A stretch of DNA of 64,000 nt, taken from Doryteuthis pealeii. Taxonomy: Eukaryota > Mollusca > Cephalopoda > Myopsida > Loliginidae. Below are positions 42,689 to 53,532 of this stretch, piece after piece (position 1 is the first letter of the stretch; every line of letters begins with the position of its first letter). The translations under genes were made by a program, and so were the position numbers. The notes beneath the pieces were generated by a model. It ran no database searches. It had not been told where the DNA came from and saw only the letters and a list, made by a program, of their open reading frames with translations. Location of the stretch: positions 100,741,946 through 100,805,945 of the forward strand of contig CM042141.1 of the NCBI GenBank assembly GCA_023376005.1. Direction: 5' to 3'.

Positions 42689-43058
42689 TGTTTTGTTTTG
42701 TTTAACGGCATATCAACCCTGAGGGTTATTTAATGCCAAATCTTTTTTTTGTATATGATTTGTAAGGTAATAGATTCTAAGTAAATATTTTATTCTTAAA
42801 CAAAACCTTAGAGTGTGAGACAACAGCTGGTAAATCAATTGTTTTACAGGTGTATTTTTGTAGATAGTTTTGTGAAAGGGTCAAAGTGGAGTGTAGCATG
42901 CAATGGACTGCTCGACCAACAGGATTCCATCTTTAAGCATCACAGGTCGCTACCCTCAACCAACGGGTGGCCCCATCGCATTGGGCGAGGGGGGGTCGTC
43001 TTACCCTTCTACAGAGGTGCAGTCAGCATATTCTACAGCCCCAGCCGATAGGACTCTG
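42689..43058 (-). mobile_element. SINE-G copy, internally deleted
   Basis: Tail-1 (TTTAACGGCATATCAACCC) at left, and the 5' part at right: GCATCACAGGTCGCTACC, CAACGGGTGGCCCCAT and CCCCAGCCGATAGGA. Most of the middle is missing or replaced. Confidence 0.7.
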
Positions 43059-43132
43059 TGATAGCTGTTCATCTTCAGCTGTAATTCTTTTCGATTCAAG
43101 ACATTTTTGATAAACAAAGGACTCAGGGTGCT

Positions 43133-43245
43133 TACAGTACCTGCGGTTGCTTAAGTGGTCACCTAATTAAGTATTGAACAAGCCCATTACTGCTTAACTT
43201 TGGTGATCTAGCAGGAACCAGTGCTTTCAGTGTGACTTGACAGTA
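43133..43245 (-). mobile_element. SINE-5S head, second copy
   Basis: On the minus strand: TACTGTCAAG start, CACCAAAGTTAAGCAGTAATG, TCAATACTTAATTAGGTGACC and GGTACTGTA end; collinear with 15775-15892. Tail-1 is not attached here, so it is truncated. Confidence 0.75.
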
Positions 43246-43267
43246 ATTTCATAGAATGTGAGAGTTG

Positions 43268-43500
43268 GTTTGGTTTGTTTAATGGTATATCAAACTACAT
43301 GGGTTATTTAATGCCAAAGCTATCCTCATAGAAGAAAACTAGTGGTACTATTTAACCTATAACTGTGGGGGGGGATGAGGGAGTTCATACCTTTCCCAAG
43401 GGTATTAGTCCGAAAGTGAACATATTAGGGCTACTGAGTTTGAACTCGCTTACAATGTCGCAACCTAGCACATTAGCCACCGTGCCATGAAACTCCTTCT
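43268..43500 (-). mobile_element. SINE-M copy
   Basis: Tail-1 (GTTTGGTTTGTTTAATGGTA), body (ACCTTTCCCAAGGGTATTAG) and head complement (CACATTAGCCACCGTGCCAT). Confidence 0.8.
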
Positions 43501-43672
43501 GATGTGGGGGATAGGGGTGTCAGCTTGGACATGGTAAGCAATAGTTGAAGAAATCAGGGCTAATTTTGCCTATATGAATTGCCCCCTTATTAAAGTGATC
43601 AAATAATTATTTTTTTTAAAATCAATCAAATTATTATCTTATAAAAACAGAATAATCAGATGTTTTAATCTT

Positions 43673-43965
43673 GTATGCATTTACCCAGCCCCTCCACCAT
43701 GGGTAGAGCATGACACAAGGTCATTTTTTGAGTGAAGTAAAGCTGGTTTGAATTCAAAGTTTTCCCTCTCTAAGACTAGTTGCCTAACCAAGGCTAAAGA
43801 GCCTCCTAGTCTACCCTAATATAGCTGGGGAAAAGAACAGATTAGATTCATGCCTCTACCAAGGGCATTAGCACAAAGTGAAATGCAAACAGCCTCATCT
43901 CGGATTTGGACTGGTCAGATTCCATTTTGTATGATGATAACTGTTATGCTAGGCGCACCTTTTAA
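43673..43965 (-). mobile_element. SINE-V copy, near complete
   Basis: Tail-2 (ATTTACCCAGCCCCTCCACC), body, and head complement ending GATAACTGTTATGCTAGGCG. An internal block (GGTTGCC..) is slightly rearranged. Confidence 0.8.
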
Positions 43966-44139
43966 TTTTGTAGGTCACTAGAGACATTTCAATTGCCGAT
44001 AAAATAGATATATCTAAGCAGCTTATATACAAACAAAACTTCTATATAATAAAAGTGGATATGTCTTACAGCAATATTTTACTAATTGTTAGATGGTACA
44101 AAAATTGTACCATTTAAAACCTGTCAATTTTCAATATAA

Positions 44140-44550
44140 AACTGTTTGGTTTGGTTTCTTTGTTTAATAGCATATCAACCTTCATGAGTTATTTAATTCC
44201 AAAGACATCATTGTAGAAGAACAGTAAATAAAAAAAAGTTGGCAGAATGGCCTATTGCCAGTATCATCCAGACAACAAGAGAATCAATCCTCTTTTCACT
44301 AGTACTAGACAAGGGAGATTGTTTATGCATCTGAGGTGGAGTGCTACACCTACCATAAGCTCACCACTTTACTGCACAGATCCAACCAGTGCTAATCATT
44401 GGCAAGGACTGGTACCACAGACAGAACATTGTGGTTCCTAGGCAGACACTCTACCAACTGAGCTACTACTTAACCCATAGCTAGGGAGTATGAGAGGGTT
44501 CATACCTTTCCCAAGAGTATTTGTCCAAAAACTAACTGTGCCATCACACA
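44140..44550 (-). mobile_element. SINE-M split by SINE-K
   Basis: Tail-1 and distal body to AGAAGAACAGTA (44226), then SINE-K, then TTAACCCATAGCTAGGGAG through CCCAAGAGTATTTGTCC. The second independent SINE-K into SINE-M insertion in the window. Confidence 0.75.
44229..44468 (-). mobile_element. SINE-K inserted in SINE-M
   Basis: TTGGCAGAATGGCCTATTGC tail side, full body, head complement GACACTCTACCAACTGAGCT. TSD not clearly readable. Confidence 0.8.
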
Positions 44551-44551
44551 T

Positions 44552-45030
44552 ACAAAAAGAATTATCTAATGTTGCATATGAATAAGTCTAATAATATACA
44601 ATGTCTTTAGAGAGACAAAAACCTTAGCACTTTTATTTTTATTTTTATTTCTAAAAATTCAATACCATAAAAGAGTATATTTAGAAAGAGAATAATCAAT
44701 TTTGTTTCAGCTTGTATATACGAAATCCAATCCCCAGCACCAGCAAGTGATAAAGATCGGATTTGCCAATTGAAGCAGTGAAAAATTCCTAATGTAAAAA
44801 GATGAGTGTGCAATTAAAGTGAGCAAACTTTCTTCAAAAGTATTCAACTCAAAATAATTGCAGAAAATTTTTTAGTGAATTCAATTTAGAATTTTAAATC
44901 AAGCAAGAAAAGTAGGTAAGAGAAGCAAAGTAGAAATCTTAATGAAAGAATCAATCAAGTTTTAGTTATGTTAGGAATAAATATATATAAATATAAATAT
45001 AAAATTATAAAAAGATTTATTCACATATGT
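44552..45030. other. Unassigned AT-rich stretch
   Basis: No recognisable element. The short minus ORF at 44607-44813 has no domain. Confidence 0.5.
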
Positions 45031-45033
45031 ACA

Positions 45034-45251
45034 TGGGTTGGTTTAGCTCAGTCGATAGAGCATTCACCTAGAAATTGCAAGGTTTCAGGTTCAATACAGG
45101 TCCTCTCAGTACACAAGTAGCACGCAGCTTGGGTAACCTGATCTGTGCGGTAAAGTGGTGCTCACTGATCTAACACTCATGAAAAGAGGATAGACTCCAT
45201 CGTTGTTTGGCTGATACTGACAATAATCCACTCTACAGACTTTACTTACAA
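45034..45251 (+). mobile_element. SINE-K copy
   Basis: GGTTTAGCTCAGTCGATAGA (A box), GGTTCAATACAGG (B box), body with a deletion, ACTTTACTTAC tail. Confidence 0.85.
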
Positions 45252-45374
45252 CATGGGCTGGGGAAAAAGAAAATGTATAAAAATTAAATCTTGGATGAAC
45301 CAATAAAAAGATAATGGTACAGCTAAAAAGAAAGTAAAAAAATAAATAAATAAATATAAGTTAGGGTAGCATTT

Positions 45375-45477
45375 ACATGAAGTCAACGGTGCTTGGTTAT
45401 TGACAGTTTCTCACCTATTGGTTTAAGAATTGCATACATGAGAAACTGTCAGTAACCAAGCACTGTTGACTTCATGT
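45375..45477. repeat. Hairpin with 39-bp arms
   Basis: Arms 45375-45413 and 45439-45477 are complementary with about two mismatches (ACATGAAGTCAAC outer end, GACAGTTTCTCA inner end), with a 25-nt loop. After an 8-nt break the arms pair again (GTTAGGG near 45360 / CCCTAAC near 45490). It could be a small fold-back element or a precursor-like hairpin; the sequence alone does not decide. Confidence 0.8.
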
Positions 45478-45629
45478 CCACGCGGCCCTAACTGAGATAT
45501 ACTTGCTCTATCCACAATATTGAACACTATTTACTTATAAATATAGCGCATGCACACACATACATACATATATCAACCATTTCTTTACAGTTTTTAAAAT
45601 CCAAACTGACATTTTGGTTATCTTCTGAA

Positions 45630-45702
45630 GGTTGGTTAATTGGTTATTTTCTCTAATGGCATATCAACCCTTGTGGGCTACCCAATGCCAAATCTTCTGA
45701 AG
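45630..45702 (-). mobile_element. Tail-1 fragment
   Basis: GGTTGGTTAATTGG, GGCATATCAACCCTTGTGGG, CAATGCC. No body attached. Confidence 0.6.
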
Positions 45703-45797
45703 AAAAATTTTTATGCTTTTAGCGGTAACCCTTAATGATATTTTATAATTGAAAATGGAAATAGTCCCGTCATATAAAGTTTAATTGTATACACCAT

Positions 45798-46529
45798 AGG
45801 TTCCCAAATTTTTCAGGACACCTCTTTTCAAAGGGGACTTACTCCTCAGCAGGGGACACAGCATATGTTAAGGCCCGACCGAAAGGGCAAATTGTCATTT
45901 TTTAATTAAATACACAATTTAACCAGGGAAAATACGTTGATTGCTAAATAATAATGCTATGAATTCATATCAATACTGGATTTAAACCTGTGATCCTCAA
46001 ACTTTTCAGCCAGAGGGTCACAAAGCTTAACTCCAAAAGGGCTCACAGTGACAATATTAAAAGGAGGAAAAAACCCAGCTAAATTCAGAAGGTAATAATT
46101 ATAATTTATTAATGAGACATCAGATGTTGTTTGCAATTGCAAAAAGATATAATATCAGGGTTAAATGAAAAGGTTCACAGAAGGAGCACATCAGACAAAT
46201 GATGATTTGACAGTTGCAAATGCAGCATACTCTTAGCAGGCTTCATTTTGAAAAATAACTATTCCTAGCAGTATATAGTGGTGCACATGCTCACCGCTTG
46301 CTGAGTGTGAATGATAAATTTGGGGAATTATCTAGATGGAAACATGTTTTGTTTTTTTTTTAAATAGAAATTGAGGACATGTGAAGCAAGAAACTTGCAC
46401 ATCAAATCTTCTAAACACTGCAGATCAAAGAATTCCATCTGCAGTTGTAATGGTACACTTCAGTCAACATCAAAAGGTGAAGAGAACATTTTGAAAATTA
46501 GGTGAAAGGCCACAGATTGGGGACCACTG
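45798..46529. mobile_element. Possible hAT-like remnant
   Basis: The right end AGATTGGGGACCACTG (inverse CAGTGGTCCCCAATCT) and left end CATAGGTTCCCAAATTTTTC look like hAT termini, and another such motif (GATCCTCAAACTTTTC) lies at about 45992. ATACAC occurs at both outer edges, but no clean 8-bp TSD. Confidence 0.35.
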
Positions 46530-46745
46530 ATACACACTTGAGCCAATGCAATTGTATATCAAGAATTTAAAGCTGAATTTTATCATCGAGTTATTCCTTT
46601 ATCAATTCATAAACATCTGTAGCATTCATTTACTGCTATTCATGAATTTCAACTGTAAGGAAACAAGATAAACATATTTAAAATGAAAATTAATATCTGG
46701 AATAGTTTTTGATAAGAAATTATACATGAACTTTATATCATCAAC

Positions 46746-46990
46746 ATGTATTTACCCAACCCTTCCACAGGTCTCATGGTCAATTTTTAAGCAGGGTTTA
46801 ACAGTTTTGAATTCAATTTTCCTTCTCCTAAGTCCTGGTTGCCTAACCAAGGTTAAAAACCCTAGTCTGTCCAGCTATTTACTCATAGCTGGAGGGAGAA
46901 GTGCTATGTAAAATGTAAATAGCTTCGTCCAACTTCAAACTTGGTTGTCACTGTGTCCATTTCCTATGACAATAACCATTACACCACTAG
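46746..46990 (-). mobile_element. SINE-V copy
   Basis: Tail-2 (ATTTACCCAACCCTTCCACA), body, head complement CCATTACACCACTAGGA. Internal deletion of the CTTTCCCAAGGG block. Confidence 0.75.
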
Positions 46991-46994
46991 GATT

Positions 46995-47305
46995 TTTATC
47001 AAGCACCAGTATTGGGGAAAAAAGAAAAAGATAAAAAAAAGAGTGAAAAAAACTGAACCATTTCTTATTATTGCAACAAATTTAATGAAACTTCAATGAC
47101 TTAGACACACATAGGAAGTGATTATTTTCCTGGATTATTATTGTCAAAAGTCATAATATTCTAAAAAGAAAAAATTTCAGAAATACAAAAAAAAAAAAAA
47201 TAGAAAATTTCTTAGAATTTTCTTTGATTTGATTATCCTGATTTGTGATTAGTCCTTTGCTAATGGTGTGTAAGCAGTTATTTGAGTTTTAAAAAAAGGT
47301 TAAAT
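46995..47305. other. Unassigned AT-rich stretch
   Basis: Nothing recognised. Immediately precedes the Tc1-like fragment. Confidence 0.5.
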
Positions 47306-47309
47306 TCTG

Positions 47310-47525
47310 GTGTACTATGATTATAGATTGTCACTTTGCGATATTGTAAAGAAACCGAGTTGCCATCATTTATCAACTGATGTTTTCCTCAAAAATTATA
47401 AGAAAACTGGAAATTATCATCAAAAAGAAAGTTGTGGTCACAAGAGAAAAACGACTGCATCTGAAAATATAAAAATTGTTAGAGCAGCTACAACAACTCA
47501 AAGATATGTTGAAATTAATAACATT
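47310..47525 (+). pseudogene. Tc1-like transposase N-terminal fragment
   Basis: The translation contains KNYKKTGNYHQKESCGHKRK followed by TTASENIKIVRAATT, matching the Tc1 pattern (Y+ETG..., GR.RKTT..ED..IVR) that bridges the two DNA-binding helix-turn-helix units. About 70 residues are left, with no catalytic domain. It is open to a T-rich run at 47549. Assigned by pattern, not by search. Confidence 0.6.
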
Positions 47526-47605
47526 TTCTTATGTCAGTTATCTGGATTTTTTTTTTTTTTTTTTTTAAATCCAATATTGCAAATAATAAATAAAAAATAA
47601 AAATA

Positions 47606-48031
47606 TGATAGATATTAAACCAGACAGCAATTCATTTCAGAAGATTAAATCATTGCCTAAGTGGTTGAAAGAAATTAAGTCCTTCCTCGTTTTTGGTGAT
47701 AATTTGTTGAGATAAGAAATTTTATTCAGTATTTTTCTTTTGATGCAGAAAATAATATAAATTAGATTACAGTTAAAAAAAAAAAAAATGAAACTGCTAA
47801 CCAATTGTAAATAAAAACATTTGATAATTAAATAAAGAAGATTCATTTGAAAATTGCCCTAGCAATTTTGAAAAACTTTAGAACAATGAAAAGAAAAACA
47901 TCAGGTTGGTAAGTATCAGTAGATTGAGCTATTAAAAGACTATTTAGATTAATATTACATTCATATTGCTAATGCAAAATTTGAACAAGATCCAAGTTTG
48001 ATATCAAAATATCAAACAGTCTAATAAAAAA
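47606..48031. other. Unassigned AT-rich stretch
   Basis: No recognisable element or ORF between the Tc1-like fragment and the mariner-type element. Confidence 0.45.
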
Positions 48032-48033
48032 TA

Positions 48034-48681
48034 CGAGGGTGATTCAGAAGTTTTGCAATATTTTGGTATGTTCTAGTTTGCAGCATGCATATAACTAGCA
48101 TTCCCAGCCAATTTTTTTTTTTGTTATTGAATCACATTAGAAAGAAAGAGTTCTGAAAATGGAGTTGACAACCATTTGAATTATGCAAATATCCTCAGTG
48201 GTTCAAAAGTTACTGAAAATTTAAAGACAGAAAATTTAGGCAATAAAAGCAGCCATCATTTTGCTCCAAACTTATGTGAAATCACAGACCAATTTCGAAA
48301 AACATGACCAAAGCAGTTCAAACTATGGAAAATACCCACTGATAGAATTGTGAAAGCTGCATATGTAAAATTCAGCAACGGAAAAAAATTTGTATAACAC
48401 ATTTTCAGCTGTTCGAAGCAAAATACTGTTTTAACTCGCTGTAAAAAATAATTCAATGCATAAAAACATATACAAATTACATATTTATAAAGATTATTTT
48501 ATTTTATTTCAAACCATATAAATATTGTTAAGAATGGACTAGAAATACGCAAGAATTTGCGATTTGAACCAAATAAGGTGCAAATTTGTCAATGTCTACC
48601 GATTTTATAAAAATGCTAGTAATGCAAGCAAAAGAGCAATTCTGATTACCAAAATATTGCAAAACTTTTGACTCACCCTGG
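48034..48681. mobile_element. 648-bp non-autonomous mariner-type element
   Basis: TIRs CGAGGGTGATTCAGAAG... and (inverted) CCAGGGTGAGTCAAAAG..., about 33 bp, including CCAAAATATTGC near the inner ends. Flanked by TA on both sides (48032-48033, 48682-48683), the Tc1/mariner target. The interior does not encode a transposase in any frame I could read. Confidence 0.8.
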
Positions 48682-48688
48682 TACAATG

Positions 48689-48895
48689 AACGAATGATAA
48701 GTAAAATGCTTCAATACTTGGGAGATAAAATAAGCGGCCATTTTATTTTTGTTAGTATACAAATATCTCTCTCTCAAATAAATATATATGTGTGTGTGTG
48801 TGTAATGTCTGTGAGAGATTTGTATACTAACAAAAATAAAATGGCTACTAATCATATCTCCCAAGTATTGAAGCATTCTACTAATCATTTGTTTA
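48689..48895. mobile_element. Fold-back element, ~80-bp arms
   Basis: Left arm (AATGCTTCAATACTTGGGAG...CATTTTATTTTTGTTAG) and right arm (CTAACAAAAATAAAATGGCT...CTCCCAAGTATTGAAGCATT) are strongly complementary. The loop contains (TG)n. It lies six bases after the mariner-type element. Confidence 0.8.
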
Positions 48896-48906
48896 TACAT
48901 ATATAA

Positions 48907-49050
48907 TGTGTGTGTGTGTGTGTGGTGTGTGTGTGTGTGTGTCTATGTATGTATATCTTAAATTGAAACATTTTTCTTTGTAAAAAGTATAAAAAATAAT
49001 AATATTTACTTTGTATAGCTCAGATGTGTGTGAAATAAGAAAATTATTTG

Positions 49051-49095
<45 letters not shown>

Positions 49096-49399
49096 GTTGA
49101 AGTAATATAGGTTTATTTTCCTTTCATTCACTTAAATTTCTGAATGTGAAAACATTAAACGTCATCCAGTAATTTCACACCATATGAACAAAGAATAAGT
49201 GAAATGTAAAATTTTTTTCTAGAACCCACTTATCAAAATAATAATCTTTTTTTCTTTTTTCTTTTTTTACTTTGTGCTTTAGAAAAATAAAAGGCACTTA
49301 ATTTACTCAATGATACATATGCCACCAATTAATGTATAATTAAATAAACACACACACACACACACACTATATATATATATATATATATATACATACATA
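48907..49399. repeat. TG, TA and CA/TA/CATA microsatellites
   Basis: (TG)n at 48907-48942, (TA)n at 49053-49091, and (CA)n(TA)n(CATA)n at 49349-49399. The intervening sequence is unassigned. Confidence 0.9.
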
Positions 49400-49505
49400 C
49401 ATATATCTTCTAATGAAGCAGGCATTACAAAATTGTTTTCTTTTACTATTAAAGCATAAAATATGATCATAGCTTTTTTAAAAGAGGACATTATTGTCTG
49501 AATTT

Positions 49506-49560
49506 TTGAGATGAGGCTTGATAATTTGTATTATATGTATATATATATATATATATATAA
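49506..49560. mobile_element. FB-1 terminal scrap and (TA)n
   Basis: GATGAGGCTTGATAATTTGT is the outer part of an FB-1 arm, followed by a TA tract. Confidence 0.5.
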
Positions 49561-49785
49561 AAGTAAAGTCGCCGGGGCGGCCTAATGTCGGTATGAGCCA
49601 TACAGCAGGGGAGTCTATCCCCTTTTCACTAGCGCTAGACCAAGGAGATTGTTTATTTGCGTCTGAGGTGGTGTACCACACCTACCATCAGCTCCTCACT
49701 TTACCCTGTGCTACTCATTTGCGAGGGCCAGTATCGAACTAGGAACCTTGTGGTTTCTAGCCGAACGTTCTACCGACTGAGACAC
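49561..49785 (-). mobile_element. SINE-K copy, near complete
   Basis: AAAGTAAAGTCGCCGGGGCG tail side, full body, head complement GAACGTTCTACCGACTGAGA. It sits between a TA tract and a MITE-1. Confidence 0.85.
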
Positions 49786-49788
49786 ACA

Positions 49789-50056
49789 TAGTGATGCTAA
49801 TAACCTTTTGATTTCATATTTGCTTTGAATGAGTCCTGGGAAAATTTATGGGTGCCAACTAAAGCCATCTAACTCCTACCTTGTAACCTATCCTGTGTAA
49901 TTCATTTCTAACAAACTATTGGAATGTATTTACAGTTAGCTTGAAATGGCGAGGAAAGAAAAAATAAAAACACTGGGATGCATGGATCCAATTTCACTGC
50001 ATCCTTTTAGATTTTTGTGTGTCAGGGATACAGGATGCTACCTATCAGCATCTCTC
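49789..50056 (-). mobile_element. MITE-1 copy
   Basis: TAGTGATGCTAATAACC to CCTATCAGCATCTCTC. Both outer bases are mutated and about 15 bp near the left end are deleted. No TSD readable. Confidence 0.8.
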
Positions 50057-50167
50057 TTTCTTTCTCTCATATATGTAATATATGTAAAACCTGTAATAAA
50101 GTATAACTTTTCAGATTTGTATTCCAGTATGAAAAAATATCAAAGCAATCCCTTTCTGCATTCTGTT

Positions 50168-50424
50168 AAGTATTTATTTACTCACAACAGGCAGAATGTG
50201 ACATGTGACACAGCTGTTAGAATTCAGTTTTCCTTCTCCTAGACTGGTTGCCTAACCAAACAACTCAGCCCATCCTACTATTTATCCATAGCTGCAGAGA
50301 GAAGAGATGGCTTCGTGCCTTACCCAAGGGCATTAGTAGCACAAAGTGAAAAACAACCTTGTCCAGGATTTGAACTCTGGTTGCCAATTCCATTTTGTGT
50401 AAATGAAATGCTAAGTGTGCCTTT
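50168..50424 (-). mobile_element. SINE-V copy
   Basis: Degenerate Tail-2 (TATTTATTTACTCACAACAG), body (CAAGGGCATTAGTAGCAC), B-box complement CAGGATTTGAACTCTGG, and head end AATGCTAAGTGTGCC. Confidence 0.75.
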
Positions 50425-50715
50425 CCTGTTAAGTATGTGAGAAGACAAAATTTGACACCTTAAGTAAGATTTCCTTTTAAGTTAATAATCAGGCTACCCA
50501 AACTTTAAAATCAACCCCCCACCCTTTTTTTTCTTTTAACTGTTAGCATTTGGTCCAATTAGCAGTCTCACCCACTTTTTTTCTTCTTTAAGAATTAAAC
50601 ATTTTTAAAAAAGGAAAACATCCTACAATTTTAGTTCAATTTTTATCTAAAACTAATTTAGAAAATTTAAAAAAAAAAAATTTCTTCACATGTTAAAATT
50701 GATAATATTTCTCCA
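50425..50715. other. Unassigned AT-rich stretch
   Basis: Nothing recognised. Confidence 0.5.
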
Positions 50716-50718
50716 AAG

Positions 50719-50976
50719 ATGAGGCTTGATTATTTGTATTATTCGGACTATTGTCCTCATCTTTATTCTTATTTACACGTTTCAGCCAATGTGCCCTCCA
50801 GCCCTTTTCAGGTTTTTCTTGTCGAACTTGGAAACTTTCTCGAACTCAAGTTCGAAGAGAAGGTCCCTGAGTCCAAGATGGTTCCGGAGTTCGACAATAA
50901 ATACCTGAAGAAGGCCAGAGGGCACATAGGCTGAAATATTGTGTAAATAACAATAAAGATGAGGAAAAATTCAACA
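50719..50976. mobile_element. FB-1 compact palindromic copy
   Basis: CGGACTATTGTCCTCATC...TTTCAGCCAATGTGCCCTCC at left, and the inverse GGCCAGAGGGCACATAGGCT...AACAATAAAGATGAGG at right. Pairing continues inward (TTGTCGAACTTGG / GGAGTTCGACAA), so nearly the whole element folds, with arms of roughly 110 bp. Confidence 0.75.
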
Positions 50977-51342
50977 ATACAAGAGATGTAATAAAAAGAA
51001 TCAAGAATAATTTACAATTTTTCAGCAAAAAGGAAAAAAGTTGCTATTTCTCAGAGTCAAGTCTACTTTAGTCTGTTTATTTTCCACTCAAGCAGAATAA
51101 AATATCTTGTTTTCAGTTAGAAAAGACAAAAGGCTGGCCATAAAGCATAGTTAGCCTCACAAGCAGTAGATAGAGCAAAAAAGACGATGACCACACCCAC
51201 ATCCTCAATTATAACAACCATTAAAAACACTTGAGAAGTAAAAACAGATTTAGTCAAATGAAAAATAAGTGGTTCCAATAGAAAATGGAACAGAAACTAC
51301 TTTCTAAAAGATTAAGTTTCTAGATGACTGCTGGTAATATCT

Positions 51343-51568
51343 TGTAGGAAGTCACTAATCTCTTTTACTGGGACAAAGAGAATGATACCCATCCCCTACT
51401 GCCTTACCATTAGTATCAGTAGTAAAAAGTAGATGAGAGAGAATAGGATTATTCAGCAGTTTTTTTACACACTGAAACAAAAACCTAGAAAAGTCTTTAC
51501 ACCAAATCTGGGATCAAATTCTAAAATCTACAATTCCCTTGTTGCAAGTTACTATACTAATAATTAGT
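51343..51568 (+). repeat. Direct duplication, left copy
   Basis: Homologous to 52143-52635: shared TAATCTCTTTTA, TTATTCAGCAGTTTTTT, CACCAAAT and TCTAAAATCTACAATT. This copy lacks the 275-bp G+C-rich insertion. Confidence 0.75.
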
Positions 51569-51592
51569 CAAAGTTACTAATCACTTTTAAAG

Positions 51593-52142
51593 GGACCGCT
51601 TTAGCATCCACATTGGATTCACACGGTCACGGGTTCAATACTAGCCTTTGCCAACTCAGTGTATGAGTAGTACAGTTTGGATTCGAGTAGTACAGTTTGG
51701 ATTCGTGCAGTAAAGTGGGGTAAGTTGACAGTAGGCGTGGTGCTCCACCTCAGATACAAAATGGATCTCCTTGGTCTATTGCTAGTGAAAAGAGGATAGA
51801 CTCCCTTGCTGTTACCAACAATACACCACACCACCTACTTTTACTACAAAATGGATCCCTTTGGTCTAGTGCTAGTGAAAAGAAAATAGACTCCCTCACT
51901 GAGTTTAGCTCAGTCGGGAGAGCATCCGCCTCGGAACCACCTGGTTCCAGGTTCAATACTGGTTCTTGCCAACTCAGTGTACGAGTAGCACAGTTTGGAT
52001 CTGTGCAGTAAAGTGGGGTAAGTTGACAGTAGGCATGGTGCTCCACCTCAAATACAAAACTGATCTCCTTGGTCTAGTGCTAGTGAAAAGAGGATAGACT
52101 CTCTCACTGTTACCAACAATACACCACACCACCTACTTTTAC
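51593..52142 (+). mobile_element. Tandemly duplicated SINE-K
   Basis: Two SINE-K copies about 295 bp apart, each ending with the same non-SINE sequence ACCAACAATACACCACACCA (51816 and 52111). The shared flank shows tandem duplication rather than two insertions. A further partial body lies at 51844-51901, and a 20-bp direct repeat GAGTAGTACAGTTTGGATTC at 51665-51705. Confidence 0.8.
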
Positions 52143-52635
52143 TAATCTCTTTTAATGAGACAAAGCAAATGGTAACCATCTGCTACTTTAGAGAGACAGG
52201 GTCGGGTGTACGCGCCCGCCCCGGGTTAAAATCACGAGTGTTGATCCCAGGGGGCCATCATCCCCCCAGGCAACACCTGCCCCCTCGATTTAAAGGGGCA
52301 GGGCTGGGTTTATTGCCCAGTGCCTGAGGCGCCCCCCTTGAGGGGGAATGCCGAGGGGATAGACAATTTTTAAACCCACCACCAATGAGTCTCGGCTTGT
52401 AGGTGGTCCCACGTTAATAGGGCCTTGTGCCTAACCTAGTACAAGTGGGGTACGAGGATAATACACCCTACTTTAGAAAAGTAAATGGCGAGAAAGAATA
52501 TGGTTATTCAGCAGTTTTTTTTTTCCACACTAAAACAAAGACCTAGAAAAATCTTCCCACCAAATTATCAATGTGATCAACACATTCTAAAATCTACAAT
52601 TTCCTTATCGCAAGTAAATATACTAATATTTATAT
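52143..52635 (+). repeat. Direct duplication, right copy with insertion
   Basis: Same sequence as 51343-51568, but interrupted by the G+C-rich element at 52193-52467. Confidence 0.75.
52193..52467. mobile_element. G+C-rich insertion, 10-bp TSD
   Basis: Perfect direct repeat CTACTTTAGA at 52183-52192 and 52468-52477. The insert begins GAGACAGGGTCGGGTG and contains GCGCCCGCCCCGGG and AGGCGCCCCCCTTGAGGGGG. Its composition contrasts sharply with all surroundings. No ORF. Probably a retroposon end, family unknown. Confidence 0.75.
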
Positions 52636-53197
52636 TAAGAAGTAAAGGATGTATGACATATTCAACCCTAAATGGGTTGGGCCTCCTCCTATCTTTGTGC
52701 GCTTACTGAATATCCTTATGACTGTTACACATTTCAGCCAATCCAATTGTATAGGTGATAAATTTGATATGACCAAGCGGTTTTTAAACATGTCAGTGGA
52801 CCGTGCAATGAACTAAAAATCTTAAATATCACTTCCTAATTCATATACAAATCAAAGAAAGAATTGTCAATTGCAAAGAAAAATATATCATTATTATTAG
52901 ATTATAGGCTCAGTAGGTAGAGCATTTGCCTAGAAATCGCAAGATTCCAAGTTTGTCATATAGTACCTGAATGAGGACAATGGAATTGTCTGTTTTTCAC
53001 AAATGGTTAAACCTAAGAGGAGAGAACCAGAGTGAGATTTCACGGACTTGTGAATGCAACCAGTCAATTGGTGATTACTCATTCCACTTGTATCTTGTAT
53101 AGTAAACGTTTTTTCCCTTACCTAAAATACTTTCCTTGTGTACCTTTTCTTTCTCTTAACTTTTTTTTCTTCTGTGCCAAACTAACCTTTACATTAG
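52636..53197. other. Unassigned, with SINE-K head scrap
   Basis: Only 52907-52955 (GGCTCAGTAGGTAGAGCATT) is recognisable, as a SINE-K head. Confidence 0.5.
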
Positions 53198-53532
53198 CAG
53201 TGATGCTGATAGTTTTCTGATTAGTTAGTGCATCCTGGGATGCACATATTTGCTTTGAATAAGTCCCTGGGAAAAATTAAGGGTCCCAACTAAAATTTCT
53301 TAATAAATTATAGGGTTTTTATTTATGATCTGGTGAAACAACTAAAGCTGTCTAACTCCTACCTTGTAACCTATCCTGCGTAATTGATTTCCAAGAAACT
53401 ATTGAAATGTATTTACAGTTAGCTTGAAATAGTGAAGGAAGAAAAAAGAAAAACACATGGATATGATTTTACTGCATCCTTTTAGATTTGTGTGTGTCAG
53501 GGATGCAGGAAGCGTACCTATCAGCATCTCCG
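53198..53532 (-). mobile_element. MITE-1 copy, complete long form
   Basis: CAGTGATGCTGATAGT to CCTATCAGCATCTCCG, 335 bp. Contains the extra TTTCTTAATAAATTATAGGG block also seen in 8653-8828, 16036-16355 and 24597-24926. Flanks CATTAG / CATAAA match at 4 of 6. Confidence 0.85.

Noticed and set aside
45798..46529. Confident hAT element
   Set aside because: hAT-like ends are present, but the flanks lack a clean 8-bp duplication and there are several alternative left ends; kept only as a low-confidence feature.
51593..52142. CRISPR-like direct repeats
   Set aside because: The repeats are SINE-K copies in a eukaryotic context, and no spacer regularity is seen.
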